From Sphingobium sp. AP49 (GTDB taxonomy: Bacteria > Pseudomonadota > Alphaproteobacteria > Sphingomonadales > Sphingomonadaceae), in contig NZ_CP124576.1 of the NCBI RefSeq assembly GCF_000281715.2, positions 2,921,501 through 2,985,500 of the forward strand: a stretch of DNA of 64,000 nt, read 5' to 3'. Shown here piece by piece: positions 1 to 8,235 of the stretch (positions are counted from its first letter, which is position 1; every line of letters begins with the position of its first letter). The translations under genes were made by a program, and so were the position numbers. The notes under the pieces were generated by a model. The model saw only the letters and a list, made by a program, of their open reading frames with translations. It searched no databases and was not told where the DNA came from.

Positions 1-1
1 A

Positions 2-499
2 GTGTTCGCGCCCGACGATCTGCGCGGGTCCATGCCGACGCTGGAGGCTGCGGCGCTTGCCCAGCGCTGGCCCAGCGTGAAGGCCGCGCGCGGCAAGTTC
101 ATCTTCCTGTTCCTGGTGCCGGGCATGAACCTGCCGGCCTTTGCCCCCTATCTGGACGGGCGTCCGTCCTTGCAGGGGCGCATGGCCTTTGTTCAGGGCA
201 AGCCCGGCATGGCGCACACCGCCTTCATGCTGTTCGACAATGCGCTGAGCCACGGCGCGGAAATCAAGGATGCGGTGAAGAAGGGCTATCTGGTCCGCGC
301 TCGCGCCGACATCGACACCGTCGATGCCCGCAACGACGACGTCCGTCGCCGCGATGCCGCGCTGGCGAGCGGGGCGCAGATCATCTCCACCGATTATCTG
401 AGCGCGCCCAATGTCTATGCCAATGGCTATCATCTGGCGCCCTTCGCCCAGGGCTGGCGTTGCAACAGCGTCGTCGCCAAATGCGGTGCCGGCAAATGA
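2..499 (+). CDS. C-terminal part of a Ca2+-dependent PI-specific phospholipase C-like protein (5' truncated)
   Basis: The reading frame is open at the left edge, so only the last 165 residues are visible and the true start lies outside the window. The visible part matches, from family knowledge, the C-terminal half of calcium-dependent phosphatidylinositol-specific phospholipase C-like proteins: a long TIM-barrel-like stretch ending in the family's typical GAQIISTDYL segment followed by a short tail. Such enzymes cleave phosphoinositides or related phosphodiesters and are usually exported; the signal peptide cannot be checked here. The stop codon overlaps the start of the next gene (ATGA at 496-499), so the two are probably co-translated. 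The family call is moderately firm; the substrate is unknown. Confidence 0.7.
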   Translation: MFAPDDLRGSMPTLEAAALAQRWPSVKAARGKFIFLFLVPGMNLPAFAPYLDGRPSLQGRMAFVQGKPGMAHTAFMLFDNALSHGAEIKDAVKKGYLVRARADIDTVDARNDDVRRRDAALASGAQIISTDYLSAPNVYANGYHLAPFAQGWRCNSVVAKCGAGK

Positions 500-1812
500 C
501 GAAGGCCGACCTGTCCCGCCGCGCGATGCTGGGCATCTGCGCGGCGGGGGTGGCGGCCCCGGCCCTCGCCGCGCCCAACAAGGGAAAGCGCGATTTTCCC
601 GAGGGCTTTTTGTGGGGATCGGCGACCGCCGCGCATCAGGTGGAGGGCAATAATGTCGCGTCCGACATGTGGCTGCTGGAACATGTGAAGCCGACCCTGT
701 TCGCCGAACCATCGGGCGACGCCTGCGACAGCCTGCATCGCTGGGCGCAGGATCTGGACCTGGTGAAGGCGCTGGGCCTCAACGCCTATCGCTTCGGCAT
801 CGAATGGGCGCGGATCGAGCCGGAGCCGGGCCTGTTCTCGATCGCCATGCTGGATCATTATAGCGCAATGATTGACGGCTGCCTGGAACGGGGGCTGGCA
901 CCGATCGTCACCTTCAGCCATTTCAGCGTGCCGCGCTGGTTTGCGGGACAGGGCCATTTCCAGTCGGCCGACGGCGCCGACCTGTTCGCCCGTTTCTGCG
1001 ACCGGGTGATGCGCCATCTGGGCGATCGCATCGCCTATGCCGTGACGCTTAACGAACCCAATGTCTCCGCGCTGCTGCGCTTCGTCGCGCTGCCGCCCGC
1101 TTTCATGGGAGGCGTCAAGGCCATGATGGGCGCGGCGGCCAGGGCGTCGGGCATGCCCGGCTTTGCCAGCGCGCTGTTCAGCGAACAGGATGTCACGCCA
1201 GCCATGGTCGCCGCGCATATCAAGGCCTATCGGGCGATCAAGGCGCTACGGCCCCGCCTACCGGTCGGCGTCGGCCTGGCAGTCGAGGACGACCAGCTTG
1301 TCGGCGAAGATGACAGCTATCGCGCGGCCAAGCGCCAGGCGGTCTATGCCCCCTGGTTCGACGTGACCCGTAGCCATGGCGATTTCATCGGCGTCCAGAA
1401 TTATACCCGCCGCCGCTATGACGGCCATGGCCTCATCCCGCCACCCGCAGGCGCGGCCATCGCGAGCGATGGACGCGAAATCTATCCAGAGTCGCTCGGC
1501 AACAGTGTCCGCTACGCCCATCAGGGTTCGGGCAAGCCAGTGCTGATTACCGAAAGCGGGATCGCGGCCAGCGACGACAGGCTGCGACAGGCCTATATCC
1601 CGCAATCGCTGCAAGGGCTGAAGGCGGTGATGGACGAAGGCGTGCCGGTGCTAGGATACACCCACTGGTCGCTGATCGACAATTTTGAATGGGTGTCCGG
1701 CTATGGTCCGCAATTCGGACTGGCATCGGTCGATCGCAAGAGCTTTGCCCGCAAGCCCAAGCCCAGCGCAGGTCTCTATGCCCGAATAGCGCGATCCGGC
1801 ATCCTTCCATGA
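496..1812 (+). CDS. Tat-exported glycoside hydrolase family 1 protein (beta-glucosidase-like)
   Basis: A 438-residue family 1 glycosidase, expected to hydrolyse beta-linked glucosides or galactosides by the retaining mechanism. The acid/base Glu is in TLNEPN (Glu187) and the nucleophile Glu in ITESG (Glu353, where many family members have ITENG). The N-terminal FPEGFLWGSATAAHQVEG signature is intact. The ATG at 496 overlaps the upstream stop and is followed by a twin-arginine export signal (SRRAMLGICAAGVAAPALA), so the enzyme acts outside the cytoplasm, which is less common for GH1. The longer frame from 460 would run back into the phospholipase gene and was not used. The overlap with the phospholipase suggests joint action on a glycosylated lipid or inositol substrate; that is inference. 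Confidence 0.88.
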   Translation: MTKADLSRRAMLGICAAGVAAPALAAPNKGKRDFPEGFLWGSATAAHQVEGNNVASDMWLLEHVKPTLFAEPSGDACDSLHRWAQDLDLVKALGLNAYRFGIEWARIEPEPGLFSIAMLDHYSAMIDGCLERGLAPIVTFSHFSVPRWFAGQGHFQSADGADLFARFCDRVMRHLGDRIAYAVTLNEPNVSALLRFVALPPAFMGGVKAMMGAAARASGMPGFASALFSEQDVTPAMVAAHIKAYRAIKALRPRLPVGVGLAVEDDQLVGEDDSYRAAKRQAVYAPWFDVTRSHGDFIGVQNYTRRRYDGHGLIPPPAGAAIASDGREIYPESLGNSVRYAHQGSGKPVLITESGIAASDDRLRQAYIPQSLQGLKAVMDEGVPVLGYTHWSLIDNFEWVSGYGPQFGLASVDRKSFARKPKPSAGLYARIARSGILP

Positions 1813-1946
1813 TCGTCCCAATGTCGAAACCGCAGGGACGGGCACAGGCAGGCGATAGCGCCAGCTAGCGCTTCGGCGCATGCGCTGATGATCCGATCAC
1901 ATGCGGCTGAAGGGGGTACCGTTCGGACACCCGCATCGTCCCTATA

Positions 1947-1981
1947 TGAGTTTCGGCCCGATCGCTTTGGCCGAACTCGTT
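1947..1981. other. Imperfect inverted repeat in the leader of the TonB receptor gene
   Basis: Within the 255-base gap between the glycosidase and the receptor, GAGTTTCGGCC is followed after about ten bases by GGCCGAACTC, an imperfect inverted repeat. It lies roughly 90 bases before the receptor ATG and could be an operator or a leader hairpin. No riboswitch-like architecture was recognised around it. Confidence 0.3.
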
Positions 1982-2067
1982 TGCCTCAATTGTCTACTTC
2001 TTTAGTTGGCAATCCACCGCTGGATCGCATCGTTGCGCTCCGGCGGACCAGAGACAAGCGGGGACCA

Positions 2068-4212
2068 ATGAACAACAGGAAATTGCTCGCCACCGGATGT
2101 GCGGCCATGGCGATCGCCAGCGCGCCGGTGAGCCATGCCCAGGCCCCGGCGGCCGTCGATGCAGCCGATGCCGGCGGTGAGATCATCGTCACGGCCGAGC
2201 GGCGCGCAACCGATCTGCAGAAGACGGCGATCGCCATCTCTGCCTTTACGCCGGAAACGCTGGAGCAACGCAACATCACCAATGTGCGCGATCTCGCCGG
2301 ACAGGTGCCCAACCTGTTCGTGGCGCGAACATCGATCAGCCACACCACCCAGACCTTCTCCCTGCGCGGCGTGGGCGAATCCGATCCGATCCAGGAGCCG
2401 GTCCTCGCCATCTATGTCGACGACGTCTATATTCCGCGCCAGATCGCGTCGATGAGCGAATTTGTCGATCTGGAGCGGATCGAGCTGCTGCGCGGGCCGC
2501 AGGGCACCCTGTACGGGCGCAATTCGTCGGCCGGTGCGCTGCGTATCATCACCCGCACGCCCGACGAAACCACCCATGTCACCGCCGAACTGGGCTATGG
2601 CAGCTATAATGACGTTCAGGGCCGGGCGCTGGTCAGCGGCAAGATCGCCAATGACCTCTCTGGCAGCATCGCCTGGATCCACCGCACCCGCGACGGCGTT
2701 ACCTATGATCCGACCTTGGGCCATGACGTCAACCGGATCGACCTGGATGCCTGGCGCGGCAAGCTCCATTATACCGGCATCGCCAATCTCGATGCGCTGC
2801 TGACCGTCAATTATATGCGCGATCGCAGCGATACCCGTTCTTATATCCCGGTTCGCCAGCCCGGCAGCTTCAGCCGCCGCCGATCCTATTCGGAGGTCGA
2901 GCCGGACCAGCATCTCAACAGCGGCAGCGGTTCATTGCGGCTGGTCTATGACCTGTCGCCCAGCCTGTCGATCAAGTCGATCAGCGCCTATACCGGCTTC
3001 AACCTCGACCCCGTCAATTACGAGAATGACGGCGAAGCGGCGATGATCCAGAAGAATTTGATCCATTATAACGACAAGGCCTTCAGCCAGGAGGTGCAGC
3101 TGAACGGCGAGTTTGGCGACTTGAGCTTCACCAGCGGCCTGTTCTACCTGCATGAGCGCTTCTTCGTGGAGCGCGACGGCTTCAGCCGCACCGGGCCATT
3201 GCCGACCTCTCCGGTCAACCGGCTGCGCGCGCACAACATCACCTATACCGACGCCTATGCGATCTTTGGCGAGGGCACCTGGAAGGCGAATGACATATTC
3301 AGCCTGACTGCCGGCATTCGTGGCACGATCGAGAAGAAGCGCTTCGTGTTCGACAACAAGGTGATCGACGACAACCGCAATGTCGTGTCGCAATCGATCC
3401 AGGGCGAATCCGAAAAGACCTGGAAAGCGCTGACGCCGAAATTGTCGGTGCAGGCGCAGTGGACGCCCAACCTGCTCAATTACCTCACCTATTCGCGCGG
3501 CTTCAAATCGGGCGGGTTCGACAATCGTGCCACCCGGCTGGACCTGGCCACCTTGCCCTTCGACCCGGAAAAGGTTTCCACCTATGAAGGCGGCTTGAAG
3601 GCCACCCTGTTCGGGGGCGCGCTGCGCAGCAATCTCGCCATCTTCTACAATGATTACAAGGATCTCCAGGTTTCCTTCTACGATCCGGTCTATGTCGGTT
3701 CACGCCGTGGCAATGCCGGCAAGGCGCATAGCTGGGGCGTGGAGCTGGAAAATGACCTGCGCCTGTCGGAGCGTTTCTCGATCCAGGCGTCGGGTGGTTA
3801 TCTCAAGGCCATTTATGACGATTATAAGGGGGCGGGCGGCATCGGTGTGAATGCCGATGGCAATCCCCTGCTCAACGCGCCCAAATGGTCCTTCTCGGGC
3901 GGCGCCAATTACGAGTTGCCGCTGGGCGCCAGCGGCAGCAAGCTGCGCCTGTCGGCCAATGCCCAGTATCAGAGCAGTTTCTACCAGAATGCCCTCGCCC
4001 GACCGCAGGACGAGGTGCCGGGCCAGACCTTCGTCAACGGCTCCGTCACCTGGATATTGCCGGACGACCGCTTCCAGTTCGCGATCCAGGGTAAGAATAT
4101 CCTGGGCGCCGACAAGCCGGTCAGTTCGACCTATATTCCGTCGACTGCGGTCTATTACAAAAATTATGCCGACCCGGCGACCGTGCTGCTGAGCGCCCGC
4201 TTCTCCTACTGA
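2068..4212 (+). CDS. TonB-dependent outer-membrane receptor
   Basis: A 714-residue receptor of the sphingomonad/Caulobacter type. A signal peptide ending near SHAQA is followed by a TonB-box-like GEIIVTAERRATDLQ segment, a plug domain (roughly residues 40-170, with LRGVGESD and the ELLRGPQGTLYGRNSSAGA motif) and a beta-barrel ending in ARFSY with the terminal aromatic residue. It should import a ligand across the outer membrane using TonB energy. The ATG at 2068 starts a clean signal peptide; the longer frame from 1888 adds 60 residues that do not look exported. Only 114 bases separate it from the flavin monooxygenase gene on the same strand, so an organosulfur or sulfonate ligand is plausible, but the sequence does not show the ligand. 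Confidence 0.88.
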   Translation: MNNRKLLATGCAAMAIASAPVSHAQAPAAVDAADAGGEIIVTAERRATDLQKTAIAISAFTPETLEQRNITNVRDLAGQVPNLFVARTSISHTTQTFSLRGVGESDPIQEPVLAIYVDDVYIPRQIASMSEFVDLERIELLRGPQGTLYGRNSSAGALRIITRTPDETTHVTAELGYGSYNDVQGRALVSGKIANDLSGSIAWIHRTRDGVTYDPTLGHDVNRIDLDAWRGKLHYTGIANLDALLTVNYMRDRSDTRSYIPVRQPGSFSRRRSYSEVEPDQHLNSGSGSLRLVYDLSPSLSIKSISAYTGFNLDPVNYENDGEAAMIQKNLIHYNDKAFSQEVQLNGEFGDLSFTSGLFYLHERFFVERDGFSRTGPLPTSPVNRLRAHNITYTDAYAIFGEGTWKANDIFSLTAGIRGTIEKKRFVFDNKVIDDNRNVVSQSIQGESEKTWKALTPKLSVQAQWTPNLLNYLTYSRGFKSGGFDNRATRLDLATLPFDPEKVSTYEGGLKATLFGGALRSNLAIFYNDYKDLQVSFYDPVYVGSRRGNAGKAHSWGVELENDLRLSERFSIQASGGYLKAIYDDYKGAGGIGVNADGNPLLNAPKWSFSGGANYELPLGASGSKLRLSANAQYQSSFYQNALARPQDEVPGQTFVNGSVTWILPDDRFQFAIQGKNILGADKPVSSTYIPSTAVYYKNYADPATVLLSARFSY

Positions 4213-4326
4213 CGCCTTCCCTATTGGCCCATTTCATATGCGCTTGATGAGTCCGCGTTGGTCGCGCGACCCCACCGGGCGTAGATGGAATGGGCTCACC
4301 CTCCCCTCCAGCAGAAGGACAAGGCC

Positions 4327-5664
4327 ATGGCCCGTTCTCCGCATATCAAGCTCGGCTTCATCCTGCATGGCGTCGGCCGCACCTGGCATGACTGGCGCCA
4401 TCCCGACCGCGACGTCAATGCCAGCACCAGCCTTGCCCGCTATCAGGAACAGGCGGCGACCGCCGAGCGCGGCAAGTTCGACTTCCTGTTCGTCGCCGAC
4501 AGCCTGTCGATCACCGAACGATCCAGCCCCCATTATCTCAACCGGTTCGAGCCGATCACCATCCTGTCCGCACTGGCGGCGACCACCAGCCGGATCGGCC
4601 TGGTCGGCACGCTGACGGTCAGCTATTCCGAACCCTTCAACGTGGCGCGGCAATTCGCCTCGCTCGATCATTTGAGCGGCGGGCGCGCCGGCTGGAATGT
4701 CGTCACATCCTGGCTGGGCGACACCGCCGCCAATTTCAGCAAGAGCGAACATCCCGCCCATGCCGTGCGCTATCGCATCGCCGCCGAATATCTGGATGTC
4801 GTCCAGGGGCTGTGGGATAGCTGGGAAGACGGCGCCCATGTCGCCGACAAGGAAAGCGGCCAGTTCGTCGATCCCGACCGGCTGCATCCGCTCGACCACA
4901 AGGGCGAGTTCTTCCAAGTGCGCGGTCCGCTCAACATCAAGCGCACGCCCCAGGGCCAGCCGGTGATCTTCCAGGCCGGTGCATCGGACGACGGCCGCAA
5001 CTTCGCCGCGCGCCGGGCCGAGGTCATCTTCACCCATGCCGAGACGATCGAGGCCGGCCAGGCCTATTATGCCGATGTGAAGGCGCGGGCGAAGGGCTTT
5101 GGCCGCGATGCCGACCAGTTGTTCATCCTGCCGGGCATCGCCGCGATCGTCGGTGACAGCGACGAGGAAGCCGAAGCGCGCTACCGCGAACTCGCTGCGC
5201 TGGAATCGATCGATACCGGGCTTGGCTTCCTGTCGCGTACCTTCAACGATCATGATTTCCGCCAATATGATCTGGACGCCCCCTTCCCCGATGTCGCGCA
5301 TCTGGGCCTCAACAGCCAGCAGAGCGGGACGTTGCGCATCCTGGCCGAAGTCGAGGCAGAGAATCTGACCCTGCGCCAGGTGGCGGAACGGCTGGCGACG
5401 CCGCGCGGCGCCTTCGTGGGATCGGCCGAGACGGTCGCCAACCAGGTGCAGCACTGGTTCGAAAGTGGCGCGGCCGACGGCTTCGTCCTGTTCGAGCCGC
5501 TGCCGGGACAATTGGCCCTGTTCGTCGACAAGGTGATCCCGATCCTGCAGCAGCGCGGCCTATTTCGCACCGATTATGACGGCACGACCTTCCGCGAGCA
5601 TCTGGGCCTGTCGGTGCCGGACAATCGCTACAGCGTTGCGCGCGAGGCCAAGTCGGCCGCCTGA
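4327..5664 (+). CDS. Flavin-dependent monooxygenase of the NtaA/SnaA/DszA family (LLM class)
   Basis: A 445-residue luciferase-like monooxygenase resembling component A of nitrilotriacetate and sulfone monooxygenases. Family hallmarks are the N-terminal KLGFILHGVGRTWHDWRHPD strand, SGGRAGWNVVTSW around residues 117-130, and FQAGASDDGRNFAA. Such enzymes use reduced FMN supplied by a separate reductase to oxidise, and often cleave, C-S or C-N bonds. An AGAAGGACAAGG Shine-Dalgarno stretch precedes the ATG at 4327, so the upstream in-frame ATG at 4285 is not needed. No flavin reductase gene is visible in the window. Its position beside a TonB receptor and facing a sulfur operon favours a sulfonated or sulfone substrate (inference). 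Confidence 0.85.
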   Translation: MARSPHIKLGFILHGVGRTWHDWRHPDRDVNASTSLARYQEQAATAERGKFDFLFVADSLSITERSSPHYLNRFEPITILSALAATTSRIGLVGTLTVSYSEPFNVARQFASLDHLSGGRAGWNVVTSWLGDTAANFSKSEHPAHAVRYRIAAEYLDVVQGLWDSWEDGAHVADKESGQFVDPDRLHPLDHKGEFFQVRGPLNIKRTPQGQPVIFQAGASDDGRNFAARRAEVIFTHAETIEAGQAYYADVKARAKGFGRDADQLFILPGIAAIVGDSDEEAEARYRELAALESIDTGLGFLSRTFNDHDFRQYDLDAPFPDVAHLGLNSQQSGTLRILAEVEAENLTLRQVAERLATPRGAFVGSAETVANQVQHWFESGAADGFVLFEPLPGQLALFVDKVIPILQQRGLFRTDYDGTTFREHLGLSVPDNRYSVAREAKSAA

Positions 5665-5675
5665 TCCACTCGAAC

Positions 5676-5716
5676 AAAAAAAAGCGCCCGGCACATCGAT
5701 TGCCGGGCGCCTTTTT
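5676..5716. terminator. Bidirectional intrinsic terminator
   Basis: A perfect 10-bp stem (GCGCCCGGCA at 5684-5693 and TGCCGGGCGC at 5701-5710) encloses a 7-base loop. An A-run lies on the left and a T-run on the right, so it can end transcription from both the monooxygenase on the plus strand and the sulfur operon on the minus strand. Confidence 0.9.
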
Positions 5717-5723
5717 GTTGCGT

Positions 5724-6374
5724 TCAGCGCAACCAGGCGAGGATATCGTCCGCCTCCGGCCGGTCGAGCCAGTCGGGGCTGACATGCAAGCGCTGCACCA
5801 CCCGACCCGGCCCCAGCAGCAGCACGGCGGGCTGCGGCAATTCCCAGCTGCCCGTACCGGTCACCTCGCCGATCCAGCCAGCCGGCGGCGGCGACGGACG
5901 GTCATCCGGGACGAAGGCGATCCCCAGCAAGCGGGCGAGTTGATTGTCACGATCGGTCGCGACGGCGAAGGGCAGATCGTGGCGGCGCTTGATCTCCACC
6001 AGCCGATCGGATTGCTGCGGGCTGAGTGCAACCAGCGGGACGCCGCGCGCACGCAGCACCGGCCAGAGCGTTTCGGCATAATAAGGCAAGGCGATATTGC
6101 AGGCCGGGCAACCGGCGAAGCGGAAGAAGATCAGCAACGCCGGTCCCTGCGCCGTCAGCGCGTCGAGCGTCAGTTCGCCATCCTCGACATCATCGAACCC
6201 CAGGTCGGGCAGGACATCGCCGGGCTGGGCTGTTGTCGCTGCATCGAAGCGGGCCACCAACTGCTGCCGTTGCGCCGCGTTGCGCGCCAGTTGGGCGGGT
6301 GGCCAGTCCCGTTCCCGTTCCACCTGCAGCGCGGCGTAACGCGCCCTCAAATTGTCGCCGACGATCGTCGCCAT
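5724..6374 (-). CDS. Peroxiredoxin-like (AhpC/TSA superfamily) protein
   Basis: A 216-residue thioredoxin-fold protein with a short alpha-helical N-terminus and an AhpC/TSA-like core. The redox site is FRFAGCPACNIALPYY with Cys89 and Cys92 in a CxxC arrangement, which is unlike the classical single peroxidatic Cys of 2-Cys peroxiredoxins and fits a disulfide reductase or peroxiredoxin-like role. No signal peptide is seen, so it is probably cytoplasmic. The start at 6374 follows AAGGAGA at a good distance. It is the last gene of the sulfur operon, 95 bases after the aldolase, and may protect against or reduce sulfur oxidation products. The exact substrate is unknown. Confidence 0.8.
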   Translation of the reverse strand: MATIVGDNLRARYAALQVERERDWPPAQLARNAAQRQQLVARFDAATTAQPGDVLPDLGFDDVEDGELTLDALTAQGPALLIFFRFAGCPACNIALPYYAETLWPVLRARGVPLVALSPQQSDRLVEIKRRHDLPFAVATDRDNQLARLLGIAFVPDDRPSPPPAGWIGEVTGTGSWELPQPAVLLLGPGRVVQRLHVSPDWLDRPEADDILAWLR

Positions 6375-6469
6375 CTGCCTGTCTCCTTTGCTGGAGATAG
6401 GAAAATGGCGCCGCGTGTGACGCGACGCCAATGAGACTTGGCGGAAAGCCGCCGATTAATGCTTATAGA

Positions 6470-7261
6470 TCAGACGTCATAGCCCGCCGCCTGGCGCGAT
6501 GCCTTGCGCAGCGCCGCTTCCCAGACCAGATCATAATGGGTGCGCCGCCCCTCGACCGGCTGGCGTTCGCGCGACATCTGGCGCTTCACTTCCTCCTGCG
6601 CCTCCTCCGGCGCGATCAGCACATTGTCGCGCCCGACGCTGAGCGAACGCACCTGTGCGGTGCAGGCGGATTCGAGCTGATAGATGCCACTCCACGCTTC
6701 ACCCGGAGAAGCGCCCAGCGCCAGCGTGCCATGGTTGCGCAGCAGCATGACCTTGGTATCGCCAAGGTCCGCCACCAGCCGCTCGCGCTCGTCCAGGTTG
6801 AGCGCCACGCCTTCATAATCATGATAGGACAGGCGCGGGATCAGGGCGAGTGCGCGCTGGTTCAAGGGCAGCAGCCCTTCGGCATGGGCAGACACCGCCA
6901 TGCCGTCGGCGCTGTGGAAATGGGCGATATAATGGGCGTCGTCGCGCGCGCCATGGATCGCCGAATGGATCACATAGCCGGCATAGTTGATGCCATAGTC
7001 GCTCTCCCCGATGACATTGCCGTCAAGGTCGACCTTGACCAGGCTGGACGCCGTGATCTCGTCGAACATCAGGCCGAACGGGTTGATCAGGAAATGATGG
7101 TCCGGCCCCGGCACGCGGGCGGAGATATGGGTGTAGATGAAATCGTCCCAGCCATAGAGCGCCGAGAGGCGATAAAAGGCGGCGAGATCGACACGCACCT
7201 TCCATTCGGCTTCGCTGATGCCGGTGCGGGAAAAACGATCATCCTTGAGGATGGTGGCCAT
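6470..7261 (-). CDS. Class II aldolase/adducin family protein
   Basis: A 263-residue member of the class II aldolase/adducin fold, whose enzymes use Zn to split or epimerise hydroxy-carbonyl substrates. Zn-ligand motifs are visible: HFHSADG near residue 115 and RNHGTLALG near residue 178. Length and motifs match the family of uncharacterised class II aldolases found near sulfonate and sulfur gene sets, as I recall; no phosphate-sugar specificity can be read off. AAGGAG lies eight bases before the ATG. The 17-base gap to the upstream binding-protein gene places it in the same operon. Its role in organosulfur metabolism is unresolved; processing a C3 sulfinated or hydroxylated product is one guess. 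Confidence 0.82.
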   Translation of the reverse strand: MATILKDDRFSRTGISEAEWKVRVDLAAFYRLSALYGWDDFIYTHISARVPGPDHHFLINPFGLMFDEITASSLVKVDLDGNVIGESDYGINYAGYVIHSAIHGARDDAHYIAHFHSADGMAVSAHAEGLLPLNQRALALIPRLSYHDYEGVALNLDERERLVADLGDTKVMLLRNHGTLALGASPGEAWSGIYQLESACTAQVRSLSVGRDNVLIAPEEAQEEVKRQMSRERQPVEGRRTHYDLVWEAALRKASRQAAGYDV

Positions 7262-7278
7262 GGGAAAAGCTCCTTGCG

Positions 7279-8232
7279 TCAGGATCCGAAACTGGTGTCG
7301 AAGGCCTGCGCCACGTCCCGCTTGGGATCGATCAGGCCGGCGCGGCGATAGCGGTCGACGATCGCCTGTTCATGGGCGATCACCCTGGCATCGACGGGCT
7401 GCGAAATGCGGTTGCTGCGCGCGAAACTGGCGCGGGCGATGTCCAGCGGCAGGCCGGTTTCCCTGGCCAACACGGCGGCAAACTTGTCGGGATGGGCGCG
7501 TGCCCAGGCGACCGCCTTCGCCTCGCGCTGAAGGAAGTCGGCGAGCAGCGCGCGCTTGGGCGCGATCGAGGCATCATGGGCGATGTCGATATAGAGCGGC
7601 AGGCCATAATCCTTGGCATCGGCAACCGCCCGCGCCCCTTCTTTGACCGCGACATTGGTATAGGGGGTCCAGGTCGACCAGGCGTCGATCGATCCGCTGT
7701 CGAACGCCGCCTTGGCATCGCCCGGCGGCAGGAAAGTGACCTTGACCCTGTCAGCCGGGATATGCGCCCGCTCCAGCGCCTGGAGCAGCAGATGATGGCC
7801 GATCGATCCGCGCGTGGTGGCCACGGTCTTGCCAACCAGATCCTGGGCCGATCGGATCGATGATCCGTTCTTCACCAGGATCGCCAGCGCCTCAGGCGCC
7901 TGGTTGGCTGGCGCCTGCACCGCGATCGCCTTGACCGGACTGCCGCTCTGATAGGCGAAGATGAACGGCGCGTCGGCAGCGAGGCCAAGGTCCGCCGCGC
8001 CGCCGCCGACCGCTTCCAGCAGCGGCTGGGCGGCTGGAAATTCGGACCATTCCACCCGATAGGGCGCGCCGTCGAGCGCGCCGGAGGCTAGCATCATCGC
8101 CTTCACCTGCCCCTTCTGGTTGGCGACGCGCAGTATCTTGTCATCACTGCGCTTAAAGGTCGCGGCGGCAAGGCCGAGCCCGGCCACCGCGACGAGGGCC
8201 GCCGACAGGATGGCGACTTTTTTCTTCGACAT
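7279..8232 (-). CDS. ABC transporter periplasmic substrate-binding protein, SsuA-like
   Basis: A 317-residue binding protein of the NitT/TauT/SsuA group. An N-terminal hydrophobic export segment (VAILSAALVAVAGLGLAAA) precedes an NMT1/SsuA-like two-lobe domain with GGGAADLGLAADAPFIFAYQSG and DLVGKTVATTRGSIGHHLLLQAL. It should deliver an aliphatic sulfonate or similar anion to the SsuB/SsuC proteins encoded upstream in the same operon. The gene follows the SsuD-like gene by only 3 bases, so translation is probably coupled. Sulfonate rather than taurine or nitrate is inferred from the neighbours. Confidence 0.85.
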   Translation of the reverse strand: MSKKKVAILSAALVAVAGLGLAAATFKRSDDKILRVANQKGQVKAMMLASGALDGAPYRVEWSEFPAAQPLLEAVGGGAADLGLAADAPFIFAYQSGSPVKAIAVQAPANQAPEALAILVKNGSSIRSAQDLVGKTVATTRGSIGHHLLLQALERAHIPADRVKVTFLPPGDAKAAFDSGSIDAWSTWTPYTNVAVKEGARAVADAKDYGLPLYIDIAHDASIAPKRALLADFLQREAKAVAWARAHPDKFAAVLARETGLPLDIARASFARSNRISQPVDARVIAHEQAIVDRYRRAGLIDPKRDVAQAFDTSFGS

Positions 8233-8235
8233 GGA

